Positions 9,474 to 17,880 of a stretch of 64,000 nt of DNA are shown piece by piece (within the stretch, counting starts at the first letter, position 1; the number at the start of each line of letters is the position of its first letter). The notes below the pieces were generated by a model, which worked only from the letters and a program-made list of their open reading frames with translations, searched no databases and had not been told where the DNA came from. Location of the stretch: the NCBI GenBank assembly GCA_022842245.1, contig JALHPZ010000035.1, forward strand, positions 1-64,000, written 5' to 3'. This DNA comes from Gemmataceae bacterium. Lineage in GTDB: Bacteria > Planctomycetota > Planctomycetia > Gemmatales > Gemmataceae. A program made the position numbers and the translations under genes.

Positions 9474-10010
9474 TCACCATTTCGGAAGGTCGACGTTGAT
9501 GGTAAAGGTGTCGTCCACGAGCATCTGCCAGTCGACCGTGTACTCCACGGTGGTGGGGTTCACGAGTCCGAGATTCACCCATTTGACTTTGTCCCAGGGC
9601 ACCGAGACGAAGACGCGGAAGCGTTCGTTCTTCAGTCCCTGATACGGCAGCTTGGAGGGGTTCGCACTGGGGGTCTCACCCTCGAACCCGAAGCGGATGG
9701 TCACGTCCGCCCGCGTGAGGCCCGACAGACCGCCGGTCACGATCGCTTGATAGACGGTGTCGGCCACGTTCGGCGTGCCGCTGTTGAAGGCGATCTCCGT
9801 GGGCGTGCCCAGTCGGTTTACGACGCGACCCTGGGCGGCCAGCCGTGCGCCCTCCCGCGCCGCGTTGGTAACGACTTGCTGGGCGTAAACCAGACGGCCC
9901 ACTTCCCAAACTCCGATGATCACCGGCACGAGCAGGAGCGCCAGCACGACGGCCGCTTCGACCGTGGCCACGCCCGCGCGGCGGCGGAACGCCGATCGTC
10001 GTTGCATCAT
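9474..10010 (-). CDS. TadE-like pseudopilin
   Basis: 178 residues from the ATG at 10010, preceded by GGGAAAGG; a longer frame to 10205 lacks family similarity upstream. RRRAGVATVEAAVVLALLLV at about 9-28 is the TadE motif with its conserved Glu and hydrophobic helix, followed by VTNAAREGARLAAQG. It is the first gene of the unit continuing through the second TadE, the vWA protein and signal peptidase. The unit is divergent from the Ser/Thr kinase at 10229. The pair could form a heteromeric minor pseudopilin complex; this is inferred from Tad systems. Confidence 0.88.
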   Translation of the reverse strand: MMQRRSAFRRRAGVATVEAAVVLALLLVPVIIGVWEVGRLVYAQQVVTNAAREGARLAAQGRVVNRLGTPTEIAFNSGTPNVADTVYQAIVTGGLSGLTRADVTIRFGFEGETPSANPSKLPYQGLKNERFRVFVSVPWDKVKWVNLGLVNPTTVEYTVDWQMLVDDTFTINVDLPKW

Positions 10011-10228
10011 GGCAATGCCGCCTTTCCCGCTTCCGCGGTGCGCGAGGTCCGCAATGGTCCGTTCGAACCGTAGAACAGGCGCCGTCGAGAATCCAGTCGC
10101 CTCCGCGAACATTTTCCGGACGTGTCGGTTTTTCCGGCCCTGCAGTCTGCGAACATGTACTAAGCTTCCCGCGAACATCGGTCTCCCCAGACCGCTTCGC
10201 GCCATACGCCGGCGCCGTGTGAACTTCT

Positions 10229-11608
10229 ATGTCGATCCCGGTCACGTCGAACGCGACGGTTTCGCTGATCCGCAAGAGCAAACTTGTGGCCGAGGACCGC
10301 CTGCGCCGCTACCTGGCCCGGCTCGACCCGCTCGAACTCGATGCCCTCGAACCCGAGGAACTTCTCGATCGCCTCGTCGACGATGGCCTGCTGACCCCCT
10401 TCCAAGCCGATCAGCTCGGCCACGGCCGCTACCAGGGCTTCGTCCTCGGCGACTACCGGATCCAGTCCCGGATCGGGCGCGGCGGCATGGGCCAGGTCTT
10501 CCTCGCCGAACAAATGAACACCGGCCGACGCGTCGCCGTCAAGGTGCTCCGCAAGGCCGCCGACAATACTCCACTGGCGCGGGAGCGATTCGTCCGCGAG
10601 GCCTTGGCCTCCGCGAAGCTCTCGCACCCCAACATCATCCAGGTCTTCGACGCCAACCCCGAGTCGGACCCGCCTTACCTCGTCATGGAATACGTCGACG
10701 GCGTCAGCCTCCAGGCCGCCGTCGCCCAATACGGCCCGTTTGCTGCCGCCGAAGCCGCCGAATGCGGACGCCAGATCGCCCTCGGCCTCCAGCACGCCTC
10801 CGATGCCGGCCTGGTTCACCGCGACATCAAGCCCGCCAACATCCTGCTCGACCGCCGCGGCATCGCCAAGATCCTCGACCTCGGCATCGTTCGCGTCGTC
10901 GGCGAGGTCCTCACGCAACTGGGCCAATCCGACGTCATACTCGGCACCGTCGAGTACCTCGCGCCCGAACAGGCGCTCAGCTCGCAGGTCGATGGCCGCG
11001 CCGACATCTACAGCCTCGGCGCCACGCTCTATTTCCTGCTCACCGGCCGGCCGCCCTTCCCGGACGGCGATGCCCGGACGAAGATCCTTCAACTCGCGAG
11101 CGAGCGCCCGGTGCCGATTCGCCAGCTCGCGCCGACCGTGCCGCCCGCTCTGGCCGACATCGTCGAAACCATGCTCGCGAAACAGCCGGAGGAGCGCTTC
11201 CAGTGGGCCTCCGAGGCGGCCCGCGCACTCGCGCCGTTCGCCACGCCAACCGACTTCCCCAGCCGCTTTTTCACCCGCCCGACCAGCACCGTCGCCAACG
11301 AAGGTTCACCCACCGCCGCGCTGGCGCCCGACGCCGTGCAACCATTGCCCGGCGTCACGGTGGCCACACCGCCGCCGTGCGATCCGGCCGCCGGGACCGT
11401 GGAGATCGGCACCGCCGCCGAACCGACCGAACCGATGTCGGCTGCTGAACTGACACTGCGAACCCGCGTATCCGACGATGGCGAGGAGCCGACCGATGCC
11501 GACGACGGCGAGGTCCCCGCCGTCGACCCCCGTCTGACTCGCGTCCTCTACGCCTTGCTCGCGGCGATACTGGCATGGTCCGGCTATGTGTTGTTCATGA
11601 GTCCGTAG
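10229..11608 (+). CDS. Membrane-anchored Ser/Thr protein kinase (DLG variant)
   Basis: 459 residues. An N-terminal region (1-70) contains GLLTPFQADQL, a segment common in planctomycete kinases. The kinase domain spans about 76-335, with GRGGMG (83-88), VAVK with Lys105, HRDIKPAN (Asp199), and DLG (217-219) in place of DFG. The LGTVEYLAPEQ activation segment is intact. A low-complexity linker (340-430) leads to one C-terminal membrane helix (about 436-456), so the catalytic domain is cytoplasmic with almost nothing outside. All core catalytic residues are present, so activity is likely. No strong ribosome site is seen at the ATG. It is divergent from the TadE operon; regulation of that unit is possible but unproven. 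Confidence 0.93.
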   Translation: MSIPVTSNATVSLIRKSKLVAEDRLRRYLARLDPLELDALEPEELLDRLVDDGLLTPFQADQLGHGRYQGFVLGDYRIQSRIGRGGMGQVFLAEQMNTGRRVAVKVLRKAADNTPLARERFVREALASAKLSHPNIIQVFDANPESDPPYLVMEYVDGVSLQAAVAQYGPFAAAEAAECGRQIALGLQHASDAGLVHRDIKPANILLDRRGIAKILDLGIVRVVGEVLTQLGQSDVILGTVEYLAPEQALSSQVDGRADIYSLGATLYFLLTGRPPFPDGDARTKILQLASERPVPIRQLAPTVPPALADIVETMLAKQPEERFQWASEAARALAPFATPTDFPSRFFTRPTSTVANEGSPTAALAPDAVQPLPGVTVATPPPCDPAAGTVEIGTAAEPTEPMSAAELTLRTRVSDDGEEPTDADDGEVPAVDPRLTRVLYALLAAILAWSGYVLFMSP

Positions 11609-11801
11609 TCGATCAATGGCATGCCCGTTAATTATCACCAGTTCGACCAATTTAATCTTCATTTTTTTCCAGTCCTAAATACCTTTCGCTAAACACTTTG
11701 CATCGAAGATCTCGTTGTGGTGTTTTTTTGCTCTTGTCTAATCATGATCATGACGATAATCTTGGTGCAGTAAATAATCTACTAACACGATCGATTAAGT
11801 C

Positions 11802-12221
11802 ATGTATAAACGACCTGCCATCTCCTGTCTCGTCCTGCTCGCGCTCGCGTTCGGCCCACTCGGCTGCGGGAAGGCGGAGTCCGATCGCAAGCCGACGTTC
11901 GCGGTCGAGGGCCGCATACTCGAGGGGACCAAGCCGGTCGCGAACGCGACGGTCGTGTTCCACCCCGTGGGCGATACCGGTGTGAAACCGCGGGGGAAGA
12001 CCAACGCGAACGGCGTCTACAAGCTCACGACCTACGACGGCGACGACGGCGCCCCGGCCGGTTCCTACCGCGTCACGGTCGAACTCTGGGCGACCGTCCA
12101 CGCCGATGCCGGACCGGTGAACCGCATTCCCGCGAAGTACGCCCGCCCCGAAAGCTCCGGCTTCGCCGCCGAAGTCGCCACCGGCCCGACCACGATCGAA
12201 CCGTTCGTCCTCAAGAAGTGA
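11802..12221 (+). CDS. Lipoprotein with carboxypeptidase-regulatory-like fold
   Basis: 139 residues. The signal peptide ends in a lipobox, LGCG (Cys near residue 23), so it is probably a lipoprotein. The rest reads as one transthyretin/CarboxypepD_reg-like beta sandwich: FAVEGRILEGTKPVANATVVF opens it and GKTNANGVYKLTTYDG follows. Such small lipoproteins commonly sit beside DUF1559 genes in planctomycetes, and this one is 31 nt upstream of one. A mirrored pair occurs at 31737-33248. Function unknown. The 190 bases before it are AT-rich and could hold its promoter. Confidence 0.82.
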   Translation: MYKRPAISCLVLLALAFGPLGCGKAESDRKPTFAVEGRILEGTKPVANATVVFHPVGDTGVKPRGKTNANGVYKLTTYDGDDGAPAGSYRVTVELWATVHADAGPVNRIPAKYARPESSGFAAEVATGPTTIEPFVLKK

Positions 12222-12252
12222 TTGCCCCCGAAACCCCTGACAGGAGAGTCCC

Positions 12253-13239
12253 ATGGTCCGCCGCATTCCGTCCCGCCGCCGCGGGTTCACGTTGATCGAA
12301 CTGCTGGTGGTGATCGCGATCATCGCGATCCTGATCGGCCTGCTGCTGCCGGCCGTGCAGAAGGTCCGCGAGGCCGCGGCCCGCAGCACCTGCACCAACA
12401 ACCTCAAGCAGCTCGGCCTTGGCTTCCACAACTTCCATGACCCGAACAATGGCCTGCCGAGCAATATCCGCCCGAACGCCACCAGCACGGTCCGCGTCCG
12501 CTGGCTGACGTACCTCCTTCCCTACCTCGAGCAGGACAACGTCTACAACAATGTGAACCTGAATGTGAACTGGCACCAGCCGGCGAACCTGAACCCCGGC
12601 TTCGCGACGCGCTTGAAGGTGGTCGAGTGCCCGTCCGCCCCGAACGGCCAGATCGTTGACGGCGCGCCCGACACGTCGCCCGCTTGGACGAACATCGTCG
12701 CCAACGGCGACTACTCCGGCTTCTACGGCGTCTCGCCCGAACTGGAAACGCTCGGCCTCATCACGCCTGGCACTGGCAGAGTCAACAATGGTGCCATCTC
12801 GAAGACGACCAAACTTCGCTTTGCCGACTTCACGGATGGTCTGAGCAACACCATCCACCTGACCGAGAGCGCCGGCCGGCCGAACGTCTACCGCAACGGC
12901 AAGCTCGCCGTCACCGCCGGCGGCAACAATCGCGTCAACGGCGGCGGCTGGTGCCGGCCCGCCAGCGAATTGAACGTCCTGCGGGGTTCCTCCGCCGACG
13001 GGCTTTCGTTCCCCGGCCAGTACGCCATCAACGTCACCAATGGCGAGGCGCTCGGCACCTACCCGCACCCCTTCTACAACGTCGACGGGACCGGCCAGGT
13101 CTACGGCTTCCACACCGGCGGCGTGAACGTCCTCTATGCCGACGGTTCGGTGCGGTTCCTGCGATCGACGACCGATATCCGCACACTGGCCGCGCTTGTC
13201 ACCCGCAACGGCGGCGAGACCCTCGCGAACACGGACTGA
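12253..13239 (+). CDS. DUF1559 pseudopilin-like protein
   Basis: 328 residues. [20 protein letters not shown] at about 8-27 is a type IV prepilin N-terminus: Gly/Phe cleavage site, Glu at +5, hydrophobic helix. [13 protein letters not shown] and NNLKQLGLGFHNFHD follow, as in DUF1559. The C-terminus carries the [17 protein letters not shown] motif of the family. The family is greatly expanded in planctomycetes; its role at the cell surface is not established. The ATG has AGGAGA upstream. It is followed by a strong terminator. Confidence 0.95.
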   Translation: MVRRIPSRRRGFTLIELLVVIAIIAILIGLLLPAVQKVREAAARSTCTNNLKQLGLGFHNFHDPNNGLPSNIRPNATSTVRVRWLTYLLPYLEQDNVYNNVNLNVNWHQPANLNPGFATRLKVVECPSAPNGQIVDGAPDTSPAWTNIVANGDYSGFYGVSPELETLGLITPGTGRVNNGAISKTTKLRFADFTDGLSNTIHLTESAGRPNVYRNGKLAVTAGGNNRVNGGGWCRPASELNVLRGSSADGLSFPGQYAINVTNGEALGTYPHPFYNVDGTGQVYGFHTGGVNVLYADGSVRFLRSTTDIRTLAALVTRNGGETLANTD

Positions 13240-13259
13240 TCGGGAGTTTCGAAGAGAAG

Positions 13260-13294
13260 CCGCCCGCGGAAGGCTCCGCGGGCGGTTGGGTTTT
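13260..13294 (+). terminator. Intrinsic terminator after DUF1559 gene
   Basis: A perfect 11-bp stem CCGCCCGCGGA/TCCGCGGGCGG with a 4-nt loop (AGGC), followed by TTGGGTTTT. It lies 20 nt after the DUF1559 stop and runs up to the end of the convergent gene. Confidence 0.85.
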
Positions 13295-14487
13295 CAGTCG
13301 AGTCGGATCGGTTTCGCATCCGCGAGCGTGACGGCGCGGGCGACGAAAAGCTGAATGACCACGTCCGGTTTCTCGGCATCGATCACATCGGTTGGAAAAC
13401 CGTAACTCCCGGCGCAGACGAGCCGGCGAAAATCGCTCGCCAGCATCCGTTTCAAATTGTGGCCGAACGAATCGTGCAGGTACACCGCCCGTCCGACGCC
13501 GACCGGCGATTCCACGACGTACGGGAGGATGTGCCGCAGCCCGTCCGTCCGATCGCGCAGCTGCGCGAGGATCGAATCGTCGGGCAATTCCCGATAGGCG
13601 TCCCCTTCCACTCGGAAGATCGGCATCGTTTCGATCCAGTCCGCAGGCGGTCGCCCGAGCACCTTGGGGAGGTCGCAATCGTCGTTCACGTTCGGTTGGT
13701 GCCAGAACTTCTCGTAAGGTTTCGCCCGGAATCCAGGCACAGCGCGCGCCAGCCGGTCGCCGAGTTCGCGGTAGGCGGGGAACGCGCCGGGGTCAGTCCA
13801 GTGCGTGTCGAGTCGGAAGTAGAGTTGCGGCGTCGTCGGCTTCGCGGCGCGGATCGCGTCCGCGGGGTCGAGGATGATTTCCGGACCGAGGCGTTCGCGC
13901 AGGATCGCGCCGATCTCCGGCGGTGGATGGCGGCGGATCGCGTCCGGAAGGAACTCGGGATAGACGCTCGATTTCTCCGGCGCGACAACGACGACATAGC
14001 GGATGCCGCGCGCGGCGAGCCAGTCGCGGCGGGCGCGCAGGGCGTCGACCCAGCCGGCGAGTCGTTGCTCGACTTCGACCGGCGGCATCGGCAGGCTGTT
14101 CGGCCCGATGCTATTGGTGAACAGCCAGCCATCGCGGCCGACCCAGACGAGGTCGGCGGTGGAATCGCCGAGCGCGTCGAGGAGGAGGCGGCGGCGGAGG
14201 TCGAGGAGTTCGGGGCGGAAGCCGACGCGATCGTTGAAGTAGCGGTCGAAGGTGAAGGGGAAAGCCGTCCACTGCCAGCGCTTCACGGGTCGGTCGGGCA
14301 GCGGATGGAGCGGGCGGTTTTCGTTGACGGGCAACTTCGGTTCGCGGAGGAGAAAACCGGCGAAAGGGACCATGAGGAAGAGCGCGAAGACGGCGATGGC
14401 GAGCCGGTCGGCGAGGCGCGTGTCCGCCGGTGTGCGGATTCGCGACCGCAAGCTGGCTAACGAGAGTTTCGGAATCGAACCGGTCAT
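13294..14487 (-). CDS. AlgJ/AlgX-like SGNH acetyltransferase
   Basis: 397 residues. A membrane helix (about 29-47) is followed by a periplasmic domain of the AlgX/AlgJ/DltD-like SGNH-hydrolase type. The catalytic pair is visible as DTHW (227-230), and the nucleophile Ser340 lies in HDSFG. DRVGFRPELLDLR and VGRDGWLF near the N-terminus are also family features. It ends exactly where the opposite gene's terminator ends. The upstream gene 3 nt away encodes an AlgI-type MBOAT protein, so the two form the usual pair: AlgI moves acetyl groups across the membrane and the SGNH partner transfers them to an exported polysaccharide. The polymer is unknown, since no biosynthetic genes are adjacent. Confidence 0.88.
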   Translation of the reverse strand: MTGSIPKLSLASLRSRIRTPADTRLADRLAIAVFALFLMVPFAGFLLREPKLPVNENRPLHPLPDRPVKRWQWTAFPFTFDRYFNDRVGFRPELLDLRRRLLLDALGDSTADLVWVGRDGWLFTNSIGPNSLPMPPVEVEQRLAGWVDALRARRDWLAARGIRYVVVVAPEKSSVYPEFLPDAIRRHPPPEIGAILRERLGPEIILDPADAIRAAKPTTPQLYFRLDTHWTDPGAFPAYRELGDRLARAVPGFRAKPYEKFWHQPNVNDDCDLPKVLGRPPADWIETMPIFRVEGDAYRELPDDSILAQLRDRTDGLRHILPYVVESPVGVGRAVYLHDSFGHNLKRMLASDFRRLVCAGSYGFPTDVIDAEKPDVVIQLFVARAVTLADAKPIRLD

Positions 14488-14490
14488 GGC

Positions 14491-15843
14491 TTAGAACCGG
14501 AAGTAGATGAAGGCCGAGTAGGTATTCCCCGCGATGGCCGCCGCGGCGAGGACGAGCAGCACGGCCTGCGCCGCCAGGAGGAACGGTGCCGGCACGCCCT
14601 TCGCCTTCAACCACGCGCCCAGCGGCAGGCAGAACGGCGCACCCGCGACGAGCGCGAGCCACCCCGCGTTCGTCAGCACGTCCGCGGCGATGTACGTTCC
14701 ATTCGTGAACCCGAAGAGCGCCGCGAAGATGCCCCCGGCCTGTTCGAGCGTCTGGGCGCGGAAGAAGACCCAGCCGAGCAGCACGGCGAAGAGGGTGATG
14801 AGTCGTGTCACAAGCGTCGGCAATCGCGAGATCGGGAGCATCCTCTCCGCGATGAGGAACAGCCCGTGCCAGAGGCCCCAGACGACGAAGGTCCAGTTCG
14901 CCCCGTGCCAGAGGCCGCAGAGCAGGAAGACGATCAGCAGGTTCCGATACGTGCTGAACGCTCCGCCGCGGCTGCCGCCCAGCGGGATGTAGACGTAGTC
15001 GCGGAACCAGCTGGAGAGGCTGATGTGCCAGCGGCGCCAGAAGTCGGTGACGCTCGCGGCGGCGTAGGGGTGGCGGAAGTTCTCGGCGAACTCGAAGCCG
15101 AACATCTTGCCGAGGCCGATGGCCATGTCCGAATAGCCGGAGAAGTCGAAGTAGATTTGCAGCGAGTAGCAGACCATGCCGATCCACGCGGCGGAGGGCG
15201 CGAGGTCGGCGGGCGGGATGCGGAAGACCTGATCGGCGACGACGGCGAAGGTGTCGGCGAGGAGCACCTTCTTCGCGAGGCCGAACGTGAAGCGGCGGAC
15301 GCCGTCGGAGAACCGTTCGACGGTGTGGTCGCGGGTCGCGAGGCTTGCGGCGAGGTCGGCGTAGCGGACGATCGGCCCGGCGATCAGGTGCGGGAAGAGG
15401 AAGACGTACAGTCCGAAGCGCAGGAAGCTCCGCTCGGCGGGAACCTCGCGGCGGTAGACGTCGACGAGATAGCTGATGGCCTGGAAGGTGAAGAACGAGA
15501 CGCCGATGGGCAGGTGCGTGCGGGGCGGCTTGATACCGATGGTCGTGGCGAGGAACGCGGCGTATTTGAGCCAGCCGAGCAGGGCGAGGTTGGCGAGGAC
15601 GGCGCCGACGAGCCAGAGCTTCGGGCGCGCCGAACGTTCGATGACGCGGGCATAGGCGTAGTTGACGGCGAGCGAGCCGAGCAGCACGAGGACGTAATCG
15701 CGTTCGCCCCAGGCATAGAAGAGGACGCTGGCGGCGAAGAGGCCGGTGTTGCGCAGCGTCGTCCGCGCCGCCGGCACTAGGTAATACCCCAGCAGCACGA
15801 GCGGCAGGAAGATGTGCAGAAACGTCGGCGATTGAAAGTACAC
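14491..15843 (-). CDS. MBOAT O-acyltransferase, AlgI-like
   Basis: 450 residues, polytopic. The MBOAT core is clear: FWRRWHISL (268-276), RDYVYIPLGG (281-290), and LLCGLWHGANWTF with the putative catalytic His313. Near the N-terminus, MYFQSPTFLHIFLPLVLLGY is typical of AlgI. It takes acyl groups from the cytoplasm and passes them to a periplasmic partner, here the SGNH protein encoded 3 nt downstream. The start is divergent from the isomerase-like gene at 15900, so the roughly 55-nt gap probably holds both promoters. Confidence 0.93.
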   Translation of the reverse strand: MYFQSPTFLHIFLPLVLLGYYLVPAARTTLRNTGLFAASVLFYAWGERDYVLVLLGSLAVNYAYARVIERSARPKLWLVGAVLANLALLGWLKYAAFLATTIGIKPPRTHLPIGVSFFTFQAISYLVDVYRREVPAERSFLRFGLYVFLFPHLIAGPIVRYADLAASLATRDHTVERFSDGVRRFTFGLAKKVLLADTFAVVADQVFRIPPADLAPSAAWIGMVCYSLQIYFDFSGYSDMAIGLGKMFGFEFAENFRHPYAAASVTDFWRRWHISLSSWFRDYVYIPLGGSRGGAFSTYRNLLIVFLLCGLWHGANWTFVVWGLWHGLFLIAERMLPISRLPTLVTRLITLFAVLLGWVFFRAQTLEQAGGIFAALFGFTNGTYIAADVLTNAGWLALVAGAPFCLPLGAWLKAKGVPAPFLLAAQAVLLVLAAAAIAGNTYSAFIYFRF

Positions 15844-15899
15844 GGCCGCGAGTGTACGGCGATCGCGGAAGATCGTGCAAGACGAGCTAGAATGCCTGT

Positions 15900-16721
15900 A
15901 TGATCCTCGGTTACAACACGAACGGCTTCGCCCACCATCGGCTCGACGACGCGCTCGCGATCCTTGCCGAGCTGGGCTACGGCGGCGTCGCCTTCACGCC
16001 GGATACGAACCACCTCGGCCTGCCGGACGAGGGCGACGAATCGATCCTGTCGTTCCGCGAGCGCCTCCGCAAGCACGGCCTCGCCTGCGTCGTCGAGACC
16101 GGCTCCCGATTCCTGCTCGACCCGCGCCGCAAGCACCAGCCGACACTCGTCTCGCCGAATCCCGACGACCGCGACCGGCGGCTGACGTTCCTCTACAAGC
16201 ACGTCGCGCTCGCCGTTGCGCTCGACGTCGACGTCGTGAGCCTCTGGTCCGGCACGCCGACCGATGCGGCCACGTTCGATGCCACGATGGACCGGCTCGT
16301 CGAGGCGATCCAACCGCTCGTCGAGGACGCGGCGAACAGCCAGATCCGCCTCGCGTTCGAACCGGAGCCGGGGATGTTCATCGACACGATGGACAAGTTC
16401 GCGGAACTGCATGCGAAGGTGAACCACCCGAACTTCGGGCTGACGCTCGATGTCGGCCATCTCGTCTGCACCGGCGAGCTGCCGATCGGCGATCACATTC
16501 GGAAGTGGCAGAAGTGGCTCTGGAACATCCACCTCGACGACATGAAGCCCGGCGTGCACGACCACCTCATGTTCGGCGAAGGCACCGTCGACTTCGCCGA
16601 CGTCTTCGCCGCCCTGCGCGCGATCGACTTCAAGGGCATCGCGTCGGTCGAATTGAGCCGCCACAGCTACGACGCGGTGAACGTGGCGAAGAAATCGTTG
16701 GATTTCCTCGGTCGATGCTGA
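15900..16721 (+). CDS. Sugar phosphate isomerase/epimerase-like TIM-barrel protein
   Basis: 273 residues with the xylose isomerase-like TIM-barrel pattern. The strand MILGYNTNGFAHH opens it, and metal-ligand-type motifs follow: AFEPEPGMF (Glu), LTLDVGHLVC (Asp and His) and WNIHLDDMKPG (His and Asp). SVELSRHSYDA closes the barrel. Enzymes of this superfamily isomerise or epimerise sugars and some cleave abasic DNA; substrate cannot be told from sequence. It is monocistronic by position. Confidence 0.85.
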   Translation: MILGYNTNGFAHHRLDDALAILAELGYGGVAFTPDTNHLGLPDEGDESILSFRERLRKHGLACVVETGSRFLLDPRRKHQPTLVSPNPDDRDRRLTFLYKHVALAVALDVDVVSLWSGTPTDAATFDATMDRLVEAIQPLVEDAANSQIRLAFEPEPGMFIDTMDKFAELHAKVNHPNFGLTLDVGHLVCTGELPIGDHIRKWQKWLWNIHLDDMKPGVHDHLMFGEGTVDFADVFAALRAIDFKGIASVELSRHSYDAVNVAKKSLDFLGRC

Positions 16722-16723
16722 TC

Positions 16724-16798
16724 GTTTTGCATTTTTCATTTCTCATTTTGCATTGTTCCGGTCATGCTCGGACCAATGCAAAATGAGAAATGCAAAAC
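16724..16798. repeat. AT-rich hairpin element, copy 1
   Basis: Inverted arms built from GTTTTGCATTT and CTCATTTTGCATTG, with a central loop containing GGTCATGCTC. One arm has a 7-nt extra block. It starts 3 nt after the isomerase-like stop. A second element with the same core arms and a similar loop lies at 38327-38406. It stands out from the GC-rich surroundings. Confidence 0.75.
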
Positions 16799-16863
16799 GG
16801 AAGACTTGTACTTGAACCTTCCCTCCGTCTCGGAGTACCCTTCCGCCATCGGGAGGATTCCGC

Positions 16864-17850
16864 ATGGCGACCCAGTCTCGGCGGCGGTTGTACGGCCTCT
16901 TCGCGATCGCATTCCTGTTCCTGATGGTCGGCGGCACCGCGTGGAACTGGTCGAGCCTGCACGCGCGGCTGGTGGCGTATGAACTGCGGACCGCCACGTC
17001 GGACGCTCACCGGGAGGACCGCGCGCGGGCGCTGGTCCAGTTCGGCGAAGCGGGACAGCCGTTCCTCCACGAGGCCCTGCGGGACGGCGACGCGGCGACC
17101 TGTTCGGCGCTCGCGATGGCGATCCGCGAAGTCTATCATGGCCGGTCCATGGACCCGGCACTGGCGCGGGCGCTCGTGACGGAGATGCCGGGCTACGGCG
17201 AACCGGGCCGGGACGCGGTGGTCTTCGTGCTGCCGGCGATCCTGGAACAGGCGGACGACTCGCTGGCGGAGCCATGCCGGACAGCGGTGGAACTCGGATT
17301 GAAGGCCTCGGCGAAATCGAAGGTAATCGCGGCCAAGCTGGCGGTGCGCGTGAAGCTCGCGGATCGTATGCGGCCGTTGCTGGACGATGCCGAGGCGGAG
17401 GTGCGTGCCGCGGCGCTCGCGGCCATCGGTGCCGCCGGCGACGCGGCTCCGGTCGGCGACGAGGAACTGTTCCGCTGGATGAACGACCCCGATGCGAAGG
17501 TGCGCGCAATCTGCGAGGCGGTGCTGGAGAGCCACGGCCGCAGCGCCGAAGAGATCGACTTGGGCCGGCGGCTGACGCATCCGAAGGCGGTCGAACGGTT
17601 GAGACTGCTGGTCGATCTGTCGCGCGAATCGGAACGGGACATCGGCCCGTGGCTGGAGCGGCTGGCGCGGGACGCCGAACCGGCCGTGCGCGCGGGCGCG
17701 GTCCGCGTGGCGTGCGAGCGGAAGCTGAAGTTCGCCGACTGGACGGACGACCTCGCGAAGAACGACCCCGACGCCACGGTGCGGCAGGTGGCGAACTTCC
17801 ACCGCCGCAAAGCCGCCGGCTTAATCGAGCCGGCGGGATATGAAAGATAG
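16864..17850 (+). CDS. Membrane-anchored HEAT-repeat protein
   Basis: 328 residues. An N-terminal membrane helix (about 10-28) follows a short basic tail. The rest is alpha-helical with repeated HEAT/PBS-lyase-like units, such as AEVRAAALAAIGAAGD, DAKVRAICEAVLE and AVRAGAVRVACERK. Such proteins are protein-interaction scaffolds; no enzymatic motif is seen. The ATG is followed 30 nt after its stop by the sulfatase gene on the same strand, so the two are probably in one operon. Confidence 0.8.
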   Translation: MATQSRRRLYGLFAIAFLFLMVGGTAWNWSSLHARLVAYELRTATSDAHREDRARALVQFGEAGQPFLHEALRDGDAATCSALAMAIREVYHGRSMDPALARALVTEMPGYGEPGRDAVVFVLPAILEQADDSLAEPCRTAVELGLKASAKSKVIAAKLAVRVKLADRMRPLLDDAEAEVRAAALAAIGAAGDAAPVGDEELFRWMNDPDAKVRAICEAVLESHGRSAEEIDLGRRLTHPKAVERLRLLVDLSRESERDIGPWLERLARDAEPAVRAGAVRVACERKLKFADWTDDLAKNDPDATVRQVANFHRRKAAGLIEPAGYER

Positions 17851-17880
17851 CAGATCCGGCCGCTTTCCCGGGAGCAGGTC

